From: Salinicola corii
Lineage (GTDB): Bacteria > Pseudomonadota > Gammaproteobacteria > Pseudomonadales > Halomonadaceae
NCBI RefSeq assembly: GCF_008298015.1
Contig: NZ_VTPX01000003.1
Coordinates: forward strand, 192,290 to 256,289
Direction: 5' to 3'
Length of the DNA: 64,000 nucleotides
The translations under genes were made by a program, and so were the position numbers. Below the pieces are notes generated by a model that was not told the origin of the DNA, did no database searches, and saw only the letters and a program-made list of their open reading frames with translations. Shown here piece by piece: positions 9,869 to 19,106 of this stretch (its first letter is position 1; each line of letters starts with the position of its first letter).

Positions 9869-10660
9869 ATGATCGCTACTCGTATTCAGTTGGGTGTCAA
9901 CATCGACCATGTCGCGACGCTACGCCAGGCCCGCGGTACCCGCTATCCCGATCCGGTTCAGGCCGCGCTGCTGGCCGAGGAAGCCGGCGCCGACGGCATT
10001 ACCTTGCATCTGCGCGAGGACCGACGTCATATCCAGGAGCGGGACGTGGAACTGATCGCGGCCGTGCTCAATACGCGCATGAACCTGGAGATGGCGGTGA
10101 CCGAGGAGATGGTCGCGCTCGCCGAGCGGTTGAAGCCGGCGGATGTCTGCCTGGTGCCGGAAAAGCGGGAAGAGTTGACGACCGAGGGCGGGCTGGACGT
10201 GATGGCCGGTCGTGAGGCGGTCGCCAGCGCCTGCGAGCGACTCGGGGCGGCGGGTTGCCAGGTATCGCTGTTCATCGATCCCGAGCCCGCGCAAATTCAG
10301 GCGGCATTCGAGTCGGGCGCGCCCGTGGTCGAGTTGCACACCGGCGCGTACGCGGAGGCGACCGGCGCATCACGGCGACTCGAGTATGAGCGATTGGCGG
10401 CGGCGGCGGAGTTCGCGAGTGAACTGGGTTTGGTGGTGAATGCCGGGCATGGGCTTCACTACCACAATGTCGAGGCTATCGCGGCGATTCCCGGCGTTCA
10501 CGAGCTCAATATCGGCCACGCGATCATCGCTCGCGCGTTGTTTGTCGGCCTCAAGGAAGCCGTGGGGGAAATGAAGCGGCTGATGGTCGCGGGCCAGGAA
10601 TCGGGGCTCATTGCCCAGATCGAATCTTTTGACCACGACCACGACCACGACCACGGATAG
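9869..10660 (+). CDS. pdxJ: Pyridoxine 5'-phosphate synthase
   Basis: Condenses 1-deoxyxylulose-5-phosphate with 3-amino-2-oxopropyl phosphate to form pyridoxine 5'-phosphate (vitamin B6 pathway). The 263-residue TIM-barrel protein begins [19 protein letters not shown]. It carries the [14 protein letters not shown] and [11 protein letters not shown] active-site segments and ends with [13 protein letters not shown]. The start follows AAGGAG (9854-9859). It is about 20 residues longer than E. coli PdxJ, ending in a run of four Asp-His pairs (see repeat). Convergent with gacS, 5 nt apart. Confidence 0.96.
   Translation: MIATRIQLGVNIDHVATLRQARGTRYPDPVQAALLAEEAGADGITLHLREDRRHIQERDVELIAAVLNTRMNLEMAVTEEMVALAERLKPADVCLVPEKREELTTEGGLDVMAGREAVASACERLGAAGCQVSLFIDPEPAQIQAAFESGAPVVELHTGAYAEATGASRRLEYERLAAAAEFASELGLVVNAGHGLHYHNVEAIAAIPGVHELNIGHAIIARALFVGLKEAVGEMKRLMVAGQESGLIAQIESFDHDHDHDHG
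10631..10654 (+). repeat. Four tandem GACCAC hexamers at the 3' end of pdxJ
   Basis: Four exact copies of GACCAC encode (Asp-His)x4 just before the final Gly and stop of PdxJ. The pattern looks like slippage-generated microsatellite growth. The resulting tail could bind divalent metals, but no function is shown. Confidence 0.85.
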
Positions 10661-10665
10661 ACCTG

Positions 10666-13188
10666 TCAGTGGATGTCGGTGAACGCTTGGTCGTCGGCCC
10701 ACAGGATCAGGCGGTCGCAGGCGGCGATCAACTCGTGAAACGCTTCGTCGCACTCGTCGATGGCGGCGTGTCTACAGCGTCGCTCCAGTTCCTCGCAAGC
10801 CGCCGCGAGTTGCGGTACGCCGCAGTAGCGGCAGCCGCCCCCGAGCTGATGCACTCGCTCCCGAAGCAGGTTGACATCACGCTGTCGCCATACCGCATCC
10901 AGTTCCTGGCGGTGTCCCGGCAAATCCGCGATCAGCAATGTCCTCATTTCCGCGACGAGCGCTTCGCGGCCGCCGCTGCGTTCACGGGCCTGGGCCTTAT
11001 CGACGACCGGTAGGTCACCGGCATGAGACAGGGCGCTCGGGGCTAAACTGGCCTCTTCCGCTGCGTTCTCCCGGTTGGTCATTCCGCGTACGACCCGCGC
11101 CGCTTCCGGTCGTCGGTCAGCGGTCGGCGATCTGGAGATGGGCAAATGCCTTGCCAGTACCTCTCTGAGCAGGTGCTCGTCCAACGGTTTGGTCATGACT
11201 TCATCGAGCCAGTTGCCTGCCACCACCCCATGGCCATGCGTGTCCGGCCCCGCTGTCATGGCGATGACGGGCTTGTGCGCCCAATCCACACTCAAGCACC
11301 GCAGTTGCTTCGTCGCCTCGAAGCCGCTGGCGTCCGGCAGATGCAGATCCATCAGAACCAGGTCGACCGATGTTTCCGAGGCGATGGCGATGGCCTCTGC
11401 CGCGGTGCCGGCCACCAGGGCCTTGGCGCCAATGATGGGCAGTACCGCGTCAAGGTAGTGCTGAGAAACCTCGTCGTCGTCGACGACCAGCACTCGGGGG
11501 CGGGGAGGCAGTGCTCGCTGACGACATTCCGCAAGCATCTTGGCCAGGGTGCGGCCCAGCATATAGCGGGACATCGGCAGCCTCAGCACGACGCTGCCCT
11601 GAGTTAGGCGCCAGGCCAGCGCCCGCGTCGGCGCCACGTTGGCGACCACCAGGCAAGGCTGGGAAATGGCGTCGAATCGGCGCTGCCAGAGGTCGTGGGT
11701 TTCGGGGCAGAGCGCCTCGTCGTCGATGCCGATGATGAGAAGCTGACTCGTGTCATCCGCCGACGTCAGCGAATCCGCCGTCGCCATGGAACTCGGCAGC
11801 GCGTGCCAGCGCTTGAGGGCGTAATCCAGCAGATGGGCGAGACGGGTGTGCGGTTGCCACACGCCGATCCTGGCGCCCCCGAGATCGAACTCCGCCGGAC
11901 GAACGTAGGGTTCGCAGGCCTCGAACCCGAGGCGGGAAACGATCGTCTGGCTCCCGACCTGGCGCTCGCCCAGCGCGAGAGAGCCGTCCATCTCCGCCGC
12001 CAGACGATGGCAGATGGCGATACCCACGCCATCCTCGGCGTTGACGGAGCGAGTCGCACCTTGTGCAACCAGTCGACGTAGGCGTTCACGGTGGGCGGGA
12101 GTGGCGTTGCCTCCGTCACTCACGCTCAGTCGCAGCCTGACGTCGCTGCCTTCCCGGTTCTCGAGCACGATACGTGTGACGACATCGCCTTCGCCGCCGT
12201 ACTTGATGGCGTTGTTGACCAGGTTGGTCAGCAGTTGGCGCACGGCGATGTCAGCGCCAATGAGGCGGGGCGGAACATCGTCGTAGACGATGGCCAGTAG
12301 AGTAATCCGCTTGGACTGCGCCAACGGTGCCTGGAGGCAGAGGACTTCCCACAGCACTTCGGCGATATCAAATACATTATTCTTCCGACAGCGACGGGGG
12401 TCTCCCAGTACCTGGTCGACGGTATCCAATAGCCCATTGGACGCCAGATGAATGTGACGCAGCCACTCGCGCTGCTGCGCATCGAGGGGGCTGTTTTCCA
12501 GCAAACGACAAAAGCCGAGCAGACCGGAAAGTGGCGCGCGCAGCTCATGGCTCATGTAGGTAAGGTCGCTGTCCGGACCGACTTTCGGGAGGTGTGCGGA
12601 ATTTCCGGAGAGTGTCGCCTGTCCGGAATCCGGCTTGCTGTCGGAATTTCGTCCGGTGCGCCATGAATGCCGCCAGACAAGAGCTGCGGGGATCAGCAAC
12701 AGCAGCGACAGTAGTGGCATCAGTAGGGGGAGAGCGCTTTGCGAATACGTGCTGATCCGTGAGGGGTCGAGGGTCAAATCCAGCCAGTAATGGCGGGATG
12801 GTTGCAGCGCCTGGAAGTCGCCCAGCGGCTGTATCCATCGCTGCATGTCATCCTGGCTCCAGGTAATCAAGGCGGCCGGAAGCGTTGTCAATGGTGCGGA
12901 AGGAGCGGTCCCGGTGAAGTCTCGTGTGGTGCCGCTGTCATCTCGCAAGGTGGCATTGACGATCGCCGGATCCTCGGTCAGGCGGACCAGCAGTCGATGG
13001 ACACGCGACATGTCTTCGTCCTGCGCGGCTTCGGCCAGCGAAGGTGTGAAGACACGGTTGATGCTTTGCAGGCGCCGAGAGAGCATCTCATCGCTGGCTC
13101 GATGCCAATCCCACGCATGCCACCCGGTGATGCCGAGCAGTAGCGCCGATAACAGCAGCGAGAGAATGATCAGCCTGCGTGAAGCCAT
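10666..13188 (-). CDS. gacS: Hybrid sensor histidine kinase, GacS/BarA type
   Basis: Membrane sensor kinase that presumably phosphorylates the GacA/UvrY response regulator, controlling Csr/Rsm small RNAs. The 840-residue product has a TM helix at about 5-24, a periplasmic domain, and a TM at about 152-172. HisKA has His214 (MSHELRAP). The HATPase domain has N-box NLVNNAIKYG near 322-331. A degenerate receiver-like stretch lies near 436-560, followed by a true receiver (VLVVDDDEV, Asp614, Lys667). The Hpt domain has His780 (ERVHQLGGGCRYCG), as in BarA. No clear HAMP domain is seen and the G1 box (SDGG) is degenerate. Position beside cysM-rlmD-relA supports GacS/BarA. Confidence 0.9.
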   Translation of the reverse strand: MASRRLIILSLLLSALLLGITGWHAWDWHRASDEMLSRRLQSINRVFTPSLAEAAQDEDMSRVHRLLVRLTEDPAIVNATLRDDSGTTRDFTGTAPSAPLTTLPAALITWSQDDMQRWIQPLGDFQALQPSRHYWLDLTLDPSRISTYSQSALPLLMPLLSLLLLIPAALVWRHSWRTGRNSDSKPDSGQATLSGNSAHLPKVGPDSDLTYMSHELRAPLSGLLGFCRLLENSPLDAQQREWLRHIHLASNGLLDTVDQVLGDPRRCRKNNVFDIAEVLWEVLCLQAPLAQSKRITLLAIVYDDVPPRLIGADIAVRQLLTNLVNNAIKYGGEGDVVTRIVLENREGSDVRLRLSVSDGGNATPAHRERLRRLVAQGATRSVNAEDGVGIAICHRLAAEMDGSLALGERQVGSQTIVSRLGFEACEPYVRPAEFDLGGARIGVWQPHTRLAHLLDYALKRWHALPSSMATADSLTSADDTSQLLIIGIDDEALCPETHDLWQRRFDAISQPCLVVANVAPTRALAWRLTQGSVVLRLPMSRYMLGRTLAKMLAECRQRALPPRPRVLVVDDDEVSQHYLDAVLPIIGAKALVAGTAAEAIAIASETSVDLVLMDLHLPDASGFEATKQLRCLSVDWAHKPVIAMTAGPDTHGHGVVAGNWLDEVMTKPLDEHLLREVLARHLPISRSPTADRRPEAARVVRGMTNRENAAEEASLAPSALSHAGDLPVVDKAQARERSGGREALVAEMRTLLIADLPGHRQELDAVWRQRDVNLLRERVHQLGGGCRYCGVPQLAAACEELERRCRHAAIDECDEAFHELIAACDRLILWADDQAFTDIH

Positions 13189-13233
13189 GCGTTACCCGAA
13201 ACCTTTGCGTTTCCAATCGATTCTATCGGCGAA

Positions 13234-13249
13234 TACGGTTAAAACCGTA
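13234..13249. promoter_or_regulatory. Palindrome in the gacS-cysM divergent region
   Basis: TACGGTT-AA-AACCGTA, a perfect 7-bp inverted repeat with a 2-bp centre, 46 nt upstream of gacS and 223 nt upstream of cysM. It has operator-like symmetry; the binding protein is unknown. The rest of the 284-nt gap shows no gene. Confidence 0.35.
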
Positions 13250-13472
13250 GTGTTTGCCGTAACCTCAGTCGACCATGGAGTAAAAAATGTCTTCGGCATC
13301 GTGTCACAGCATCACCAAAGTCGCGAAGACCGGATCGGGTGGTGGCCGGGCGCTGTCATGTCCCCCGTCGGCTTCGATATACTGTGGTGGCTCTCTATCA
13401 TCGGTTTTCGGCTGATCGTCTCGAGGCGGCAGGAGCCGAAAACGTTCAGGCTCTGGCTCTAGGACATTCACT

Positions 13473-14369
13473 ATGGCATTCCCCACGCTTGCGCAGACCG
13501 TCGGCAACACGCCGCTGGTCAGACTCGCTCGCATTTCCGCCGGGCGCGACAACACGATCTTGGCCAAGCTGGAAGGCAATAACCCTGCGGGGTCGGTCAA
13601 GGATCGCCCGGCGCTGTCCATGCTTCGCGAAGCGGAGGCCCGCGGCGACATCTCTCCAGGCGATACGCTGATCGAGGCGACCTCCGGCAATACCGGCATC
13701 GCGCTGGCCATGGCGGCGGCGGTGATGGGTTACCAAATGGTCCTGATCATGCCCGACAACGCGTCGAGCGAGCGCAAGCAGGCCATGGCGGCCTACGGTG
13801 CCAGACTGATCGGCGTCAGCAAGGAGGCGGGAATGGAGGGTGCACGGGACCTGGCAGACGAGATGATCGCCCGGGGAGAAGGCAAGCCGCTCAACCAGTT
13901 CGCCAATCCCGACAACCCCCTGGCGCACTACCGCACCACAGGTCCCGAGTTGTGGGAGCAGACCGCAGGTCGTATCACGCACTTCGTCAGCGCCATGGGC
14001 ACCACCGGCACCATCATGGGAACCTCGCGCTATCTGAAGGAGCGCAACCCCTCGATTCAGATCGTCGGCCTGCAGCCGGCCGATGGCGCTAGCATCGCCG
14101 GCATTCGGCGCTGGCCGGAAGCCTATCTCCCCGACATCTTCGAACCGCAGCGGGTGGACAGCGTGCTCGACATCGGCCAGCGGGAGGCCGAGGAACACAT
14201 GCGTCGCCTGGCGCGGGAAGAGGGCATTCTCGCCGGCGTCTCCTCCGGTGGCGCGCTGGCGGGCGCATTGCGGGTCGCCGAGCGAGTCGACAATGCCGTC
14301 ATCGTGTTCATCGTCTGCGATCGCGGCGACCGTTATCTTTCCACCGGCCTCTACGCTCCGGAATCCTGA
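13473..14369 (+). CDS. cysM: Cysteine synthase B
   Basis: PLP-dependent O-acetylserine sulfhydrylase that makes cysteine from O-acetylserine and sulfide or thiosulfate. The 298-residue product has the PLP lysine Lys43 in NNPAGSVKDRPA, the substrate loop EATSGNTGIALA (about 68-79), and the phosphate-binding GTTGTIMG loop near 177. NPAGSVKDR and the short C-terminus favour CysM over CysK. The next gene starts 2 nt after its stop. Confidence 0.95.
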   Translation: MAFPTLAQTVGNTPLVRLARISAGRDNTILAKLEGNNPAGSVKDRPALSMLREAEARGDISPGDTLIEATSGNTGIALAMAAAVMGYQMVLIMPDNASSERKQAMAAYGARLIGVSKEAGMEGARDLADEMIARGEGKPLNQFANPDNPLAHYRTTGPELWEQTAGRITHFVSAMGTTGTIMGTSRYLKERNPSIQIVGLQPADGASIAGIRRWPEAYLPDIFEPQRVDSVLDIGQREAEEHMRRLAREEGILAGVSSGGALAGALRVAERVDNAVIVFIVCDRGDRYLSTGLYAPES

Positions 14370-14371
14370 CC

Positions 14372-15811
14372 ATGGCGATGCTGGGAAAAAGACGGACGCC
14401 GGCCGTGCGCCGGGAACGCCAGGTATCGCGACCCGCCTCCGCGGTGTCCGCGGAAGCGGGCACGCTGACGGTCGAGCGACTGGCCCATGATGGGCGCGGC
14501 GTCGCGCGCAACGGTGAAGGCAAGACGGTATTCGTCGATGCCGCACTGCCGGGAGAGCGCGTCGAGGTGGCGATACACCGCCAGCGCAAGCGCTACGACG
14601 AAGCGCATGTCCGCGAGCGACTCAGCGATGCCGCGAACCGGGTGGGACCGCCCTGTGTGTACGCGACTCGCTGCGGAGGATGCCATCTGCAGCATTTGAG
14701 TATTGCGGGGCAGCGCGAGCACAAGCGACAGGTGCTGGTCGACCTGCTCGGACGCCAAGGTATCGATGCCCCGGAAGACGTGGCGATATTGGCGGGTGAC
14801 GATGCCGGTTACCGGCGTCGGGCCAGGCTCGGCGTCAAATGCGATGCCCAGGGCCGAGTCCATCTCGGCTTTCGTGCGCGGGGCAGCGAGCAGTTGGTCG
14901 ATATCGACAGTTGTCATGTGCTGGCGCCCTCGCTGGCGGCCCTGTTGCCGCGACTGCGGGCCCAGCTCGAGTCGCTCGAGGCGCCGCGCCACGTCGGTCA
15001 TCTCGAGCTGCTGCTGACCGATGCCGATGTCGTCACCTTGGTCGTCCGACAGCTGCGTCAGGTGCCGGAAGACGAACAGCGCTGGCGCGCGTTCGCGGCG
15101 CGCGAGGCGCTGGCCTGTGCGCTGCGACGCGGACGGGAGACGGCCGAGCTGGTCTGGCTGAGCGATCAGCCGCGACTGGTCACGACCGTGTCCGGCTGTC
15201 GGCGGCCGGTATCGCTGGCGCTGGCGCCGGGGGACTTCCTGCAGGTCAACGCCTACATCAACCAACGCCTGATCGACACCCTTCGGGATTGGCTCGCGCC
15301 AGGGCAAGACGACTCGCTGCTCGACCTGTTCGCCGGCATCGGCAATTTCTCGCTGGCCCTGGCCGAAGACGCTGCCAGGATCACCGCTGTCGAAGGTAGC
15401 AATGCGATGGTCGAGCGCCTGCGGGACAATGCCAGGCGGAACGGTCTCGATGTCGATGCGCTGCAGGCCGATCTCAGTGACCCCGGCAGGGCGATCGATT
15501 CCTTGATCGCCGAGCACGACACGGTGCTGCTCGATCCGCCACGGGAGGGCGCCAGCGCGATCTGCCGCCGACTGGCAGACAGTGGCGTGGCGCGGGTGGC
15601 ATACGTCTCCTGCGATCCGGCGTCGCTGGCGCGAGACGCGGCTCACTTGCTGGCCGGCGGTTTCGTGCTGTCCCGCCTGGCGATGGCCGACATGTTTCCA
15701 CACACGGCACATCTGGAATCACTCGCGTTGTTCGAACGGCCAGCCCGTTCCAGCCGACCAAGGCGTCGGAACGAAGGCCACGGAACCCCAGCTTCGGGAG
15801 GCAGGCACTAG
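14372..15811 (+). CDS. rlmD: 23S rRNA (uracil-1939-C5)-methyltransferase
   Basis: SAM-dependent methyltransferase forming m5U1939 in 23S rRNA. The 479-residue product has an N-terminal TRAM domain (about 28-85). Fe-S cluster cysteines are Cys95, Cys101 and Cys104 (CVYATRCGGC) plus a fourth near residue 182 (DIDSCHVL). The SAM motif is LLDLFAGIGNFSLALA (about 317-332), with catalytic Cys in VSCDPASLARD. Somewhat longer than E. coli RlmD (433), mainly through inserts. Lies 2 nt after cysM and 1 nt before relA. Confidence 0.95.
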   Translation: MAMLGKRRTPAVRRERQVSRPASAVSAEAGTLTVERLAHDGRGVARNGEGKTVFVDAALPGERVEVAIHRQRKRYDEAHVRERLSDAANRVGPPCVYATRCGGCHLQHLSIAGQREHKRQVLVDLLGRQGIDAPEDVAILAGDDAGYRRRARLGVKCDAQGRVHLGFRARGSEQLVDIDSCHVLAPSLAALLPRLRAQLESLEAPRHVGHLELLLTDADVVTLVVRQLRQVPEDEQRWRAFAAREALACALRRGRETAELVWLSDQPRLVTTVSGCRRPVSLALAPGDFLQVNAYINQRLIDTLRDWLAPGQDDSLLDLFAGIGNFSLALAEDAARITAVEGSNAMVERLRDNARRNGLDVDALQADLSDPGRAIDSLIAEHDTVLLDPPREGASAICRRLADSGVARVAYVSCDPASLARDAAHLLAGGFVLSRLAMADMFPHTAHLESLALFERPARSSRPRRRNEGHGTPASGGRH

Positions 15812-15812
15812 C

Positions 15813-18062
15813 ATGGTGAAGGTGCGAGAAAGCGAGCCGCTGGTCGATGATGGCAGCGTCGATCTGGATCTGTGGGTGACGCGGCTGCAGCAAGAGGTCG
15901 AACTGCGCGCCCCCGAGCGCATCCTTCAGGCCTGCCAACTGGCCCTGCAGGCAAGCGAGCGGGACACCCATGCTGGCGACGCCCTCGCCGACCAGACACT
16001 GCTGACCGGCCTGGAGATGGCCGACATCCTCAGTCAGCTCAAGCTGGACCAGCAGACGCTGGAGGCCGCGATTCTCTATCGTAGCGTCCGCCGTGGCCTG
16101 CTGAGCCTGGAGAGCGTCGCCAAGCAGATGGGAGGAGAGGTCGCCAGGCTGATCGAGGGGGTGCTCAGCATGGCCGCGATCAGCCAGCTGCAGGCGCCCA
16201 AGCAGGGGCTGTCCCAGCACAACCAGCAGGACAACCTGCGCAAGATGCTGGTGACCATGGTCGACGACGTCCGCGTCGCACTGATCAAGATCGCCGAGCG
16301 CACCTGCATGTTGCGTCAGGTCAAGGATGCCTCGCGGGAGAAGCGCCTGCGCGTTGCACGTGAGGTCTTCGATATCTATGCGCCGCTGGCGCATCGCCTC
16401 GGAATCGGCCAGGTCAAGTGGGAGCTCGAGGACCTGGCCTTTCGTTATCTGCATGATACTGAATACAAGTCGATCGCCAAACAGCTGGCGGAGAAGCGCC
16501 TCGATCGCGACCGTTACATTCACGAGGTCGTGGAGACTCTCGAAACGCTGCTCGAACGCCAGGGGATTTTGCGCTACCAGGTCGATGGCCGGGCAAAGCA
16601 CATCTATTCGATCTGGCGCAAGATGCAGCGCAAGCGCATCGATTTTTCCCAGGTCTACGACGTCCGGGCGGTGCGTATCCTGGTGCCCGAGATCGCCGAC
16701 TGCTACACCACGCTTGGCGTGGTGCATTCGCGGTGGCACCACGTCCCCAACGAATTTGACGATTACATCGCCAACCCCAAGAAGAACGGCTATCAGTCGC
16801 TGCACACCGCCGTCATCGGGCCCGAGAACAAGGTGCTCGAGATTCAGGTACGGACCTTCGGCATGCACGAGGAGGCGGAACTCGGCGTCTGCGCGCACTG
16901 GCGTTACAAGGGGATGGATACCGACGCCAAGAGCCGGGGCTACGAAGAGAAGATCGCCTGGCTTCGCCAGGTGCTCGAGTGGCAGGAAGAAGTGGGCGAT
17001 GTCGGCGATTTCCGGGAGGGGCTGGCCAGCGACGTGGCGCCGGACCGGATCTACGTATTCACCCCGGATGGACACGTCATCGACATGCCGCAGATCGCGA
17101 CGCCGATCGACTTCGCCTACCGCGTGCATACCGAGATCGGCCACCGTTGTCGTGGGGCCAAGGTCGACGGCCGCATCGTGCCGTTGACCTACCTGCTCAA
17201 GACCGGCCAGCAGGTCGAGATCCTGACCGCGACGAAGAGCGCGCCGAGCCGGGACTGGATCAATCCCAATCTCGGCTATGTTCGCACTTCGCGCGCGCGC
17301 TCCAAGATCCAGGCCTGGTTCAAGCTGCAGGCGCGGGAGCAGAATCTCGACGAGGGCAAGGCGATCTTCGACCGCGAGTTTCGTCGCCTCGACATTGATG
17401 GGGTCGATCTCGAGCGACTGGCGGGCGCGGTCAACTACACCTCTGTCGAGGACATGTATGCCGCCATCGGCGCCGGCGATCTGCGTATCGGCCAGGTACT
17501 GCATCAGGCCCAGCAGCTGTTCGGCGAGATCGACGACCAGGAGCAGCTCGACCGCTTGCTGACCAAGCCTCGTCGGCATCAGGGCAAGGAGCCGAGCGAT
17601 GGCATTACCGTGCTGGGCGTCGGCAATCTCAAGACGGCAATGGCCAATTGTTGTCATCCGGTACCCGGCGACCAGATCATCGGCTACATCACCCAGGGTC
17701 GTGGCGTCACCGTCCATCGTCAGGACTGCCCCAACGTACTCCAGCTTCGCAGCGAGGAGCCCAGACGCATCGTCGATGTCGAGTGGGGGCAGAAAGAGCG
17801 CACCCAGTATCCGGTCGACATCGAAATCGAAGCGTGGGATCGCTCCGGATTGTTGCGCGACGTCACTCACGTGCTCTCCAGCGATCGTGTCAACGTGACC
17901 TCGGTCAACACCGTGACCGACAAGCTCGACAACATCGCGCGGATGCGAATCACGCTGGAGATCGAGGGGCTGGAAGCGCTCGAGCGCATCTTCTCGCGTA
18001 TCCAGCAGCTCCCCAACGTGATCGACGTGAAACGGCTGCGGCAAGGCCATGGACAGGGATAG
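15813..18062 (+). CDS. relA: GTP pyrophosphokinase RelA
   Basis: Ribosome-associated (p)ppGpp synthetase of the stringent response. With ATG 15813 the product is 749 residues (E. coli 744). The hydrolase-like domain (about 60-200) lacks the HD motif and should be inactive, as usual for RelA. The synthetase domain includes YDVRAVRILV and EFDDYIANPKKNGYQSLHT (about 310-335). TGS (YVFTPDGHVIDMP), zinc-finger-type (NCCHPVPGD) and C-terminal ACT domains follow. The frame runs open upstream into rlmD, but the ATG one base after the rlmD stop fits the conserved N-terminus. Confidence 0.97.
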   Translation: MVKVRESEPLVDDGSVDLDLWVTRLQQEVELRAPERILQACQLALQASERDTHAGDALADQTLLTGLEMADILSQLKLDQQTLEAAILYRSVRRGLLSLESVAKQMGGEVARLIEGVLSMAAISQLQAPKQGLSQHNQQDNLRKMLVTMVDDVRVALIKIAERTCMLRQVKDASREKRLRVAREVFDIYAPLAHRLGIGQVKWELEDLAFRYLHDTEYKSIAKQLAEKRLDRDRYIHEVVETLETLLERQGILRYQVDGRAKHIYSIWRKMQRKRIDFSQVYDVRAVRILVPEIADCYTTLGVVHSRWHHVPNEFDDYIANPKKNGYQSLHTAVIGPENKVLEIQVRTFGMHEEAELGVCAHWRYKGMDTDAKSRGYEEKIAWLRQVLEWQEEVGDVGDFREGLASDVAPDRIYVFTPDGHVIDMPQIATPIDFAYRVHTEIGHRCRGAKVDGRIVPLTYLLKTGQQVEILTATKSAPSRDWINPNLGYVRTSRARSKIQAWFKLQAREQNLDEGKAIFDREFRRLDIDGVDLERLAGAVNYTSVEDMYAAIGAGDLRIGQVLHQAQQLFGEIDDQEQLDRLLTKPRRHQGKEPSDGITVLGVGNLKTAMANCCHPVPGDQIIGYITQGRGVTVHRQDCPNVLQLRSEEPRRIVDVEWGQKERTQYPVDIEIEAWDRSGLLRDVTHVLSSDRVNVTSVNTVTDKLDNIARMRITLEIEGLEALERIFSRIQQLPNVIDVKRLRQGHGQG

Positions 18063-18070
18063 GAATCCAT

Positions 18071-18967
18071 ATGCAGGACAGCAACGCCCCGACAGCGCCG
18101 AACGATGGCCGCCATTCGCTGGATGACCTGCTGACGTTGATGGCGGTGTTGAGGGATCCGCTTTACGGCTGCCCCTGGGATATCAAGCAGGACTGGAACA
18201 CCATCGTCCCCCATACGCTGGAGGAGGCCTATGAAGTGGCCGACGCCATCGAGCGCCGAGCCTTCGACGAACTGCCCGGCGAACTGGGCGACCTGCTTTT
18301 TCAGGTGGTCTATTACAGCCAGTTCGCGAAAGAAGAAGGGCGGTTCGATTTCGACGACATCGTGCACACCCTGACGGCGAAGATGCTGCGGCGGCATCCG
18401 CATGTGTTCCCCGACGGCACCCTGGACTCCCGGCGCGACGAGGGCGATGGCACCACCCAGCCGGTAGCCGAGAGCCGGGTCAAGGCCCGCTGGGAAGCGT
18501 TGAAGGCGGAGGAGCGCGAGGCGCGCGTCTCTTCCCCCTCGCAACCCCTCTCGGCGCTGGACGACATTCCCACGGCACTGCCCGCGCTGAGCCGTGCCGC
18601 CAAGCTGAGCAAGCGGGCCGCCGGCGAAGGCTTCGACTGGCCGGAGGAGCGTGGCGTCATCGACAAGATCCGGGAGGAGCTGGCGGAGGTCGAGTCGGCG
18701 CTGGCCGACGACGACCGGGCTCACGCACAAGAAGAGGTCGGCGATCTGCTGTTCGCCGTGGTCAATCTGGCCCGGCGGCTCCGGTGCGATCCGGAGCAGC
18801 AGCTGCGCCGCACCAACGCCAAGTTCGAGCGACGTTTCCGCCATGTCGAGCGTGCGCTGGCCCGCGACGGCGTCGCTCCCGGCGATGCCACGCTGGAGCA
18901 GATGGAGCGCCACTGGCAGGCGGCGAAACAGGAAGAGAGCGCCAGCGGCAGATCGTCAATGTCGTAA
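18071..18967 (+). CDS. mazG: Nucleoside triphosphate pyrophosphohydrolase MazG
   Basis: House-cleaning enzyme that hydrolyses NTPs/dNTPs to monophosphate and pyrophosphate. The 298-residue product has two tandem MazG domains. The first contains DPLYGCPWDIKQDW and LEEAYEVADAIE (about 56-67); the second contains GFDWPEERGVIDKIREELAEV and EEVGDLLFAVVNLAR. It is longer than E. coli MazG (263) because of the linker and both termini. It lies 8 nt after relA, matching the relA-mazG pairing of E. coli and Pseudomonas, where MazG influences ppGpp-dependent physiology. Confidence 0.95.
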   Translation: MQDSNAPTAPNDGRHSLDDLLTLMAVLRDPLYGCPWDIKQDWNTIVPHTLEEAYEVADAIERRAFDELPGELGDLLFQVVYYSQFAKEEGRFDFDDIVHTLTAKMLRRHPHVFPDGTLDSRRDEGDGTTQPVAESRVKARWEALKAEEREARVSSPSQPLSALDDIPTALPALSRAAKLSKRAAGEGFDWPEERGVIDKIREELAEVESALADDDRAHAQEEVGDLLFAVVNLARRLRCDPEQQLRRTNAKFERRFRHVERALARDGVAPGDATLEQMERHWQAAKQEESASGRSSMS

Positions 18968-19056
18968 ACTTACGACCAATGTCGCTTCTGTTCCGGTCGA
19001 TTCTTTCCCCCAGATCGTTATGCTGACGCCTTGAACGATTTATCTTGTCGTCGGCG

Positions 19057-19082
19057 ATCGGCATGCCCGCCGGCGTGCCGAT
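19057..19082 (+). terminator. Hairpin between mazG and ppc
   Basis: Arms 19057-19067 and 19072-19082 pair over 11 positions (one G-U type mismatch) around a 4-nt loop. They are followed by TTGGTCATTTT. It may end the relA-mazG transcript, or be a leader hairpin just before the ppc Shine-Dalgarno at 19094. Confidence 0.5.
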
Positions 19083-19106
19083 TTGGTCATTTTGGGGAGG
19101 GATGCC

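Noticed and set aside
15474-18050. 858-codon open frame on the minus strand opposite rlmD/relA
   Set aside because: It lies wholly opposite two clearly conserved genes, has no recognisable motif, and its length is explained by high GC content and codon bias of the plus-strand genes.
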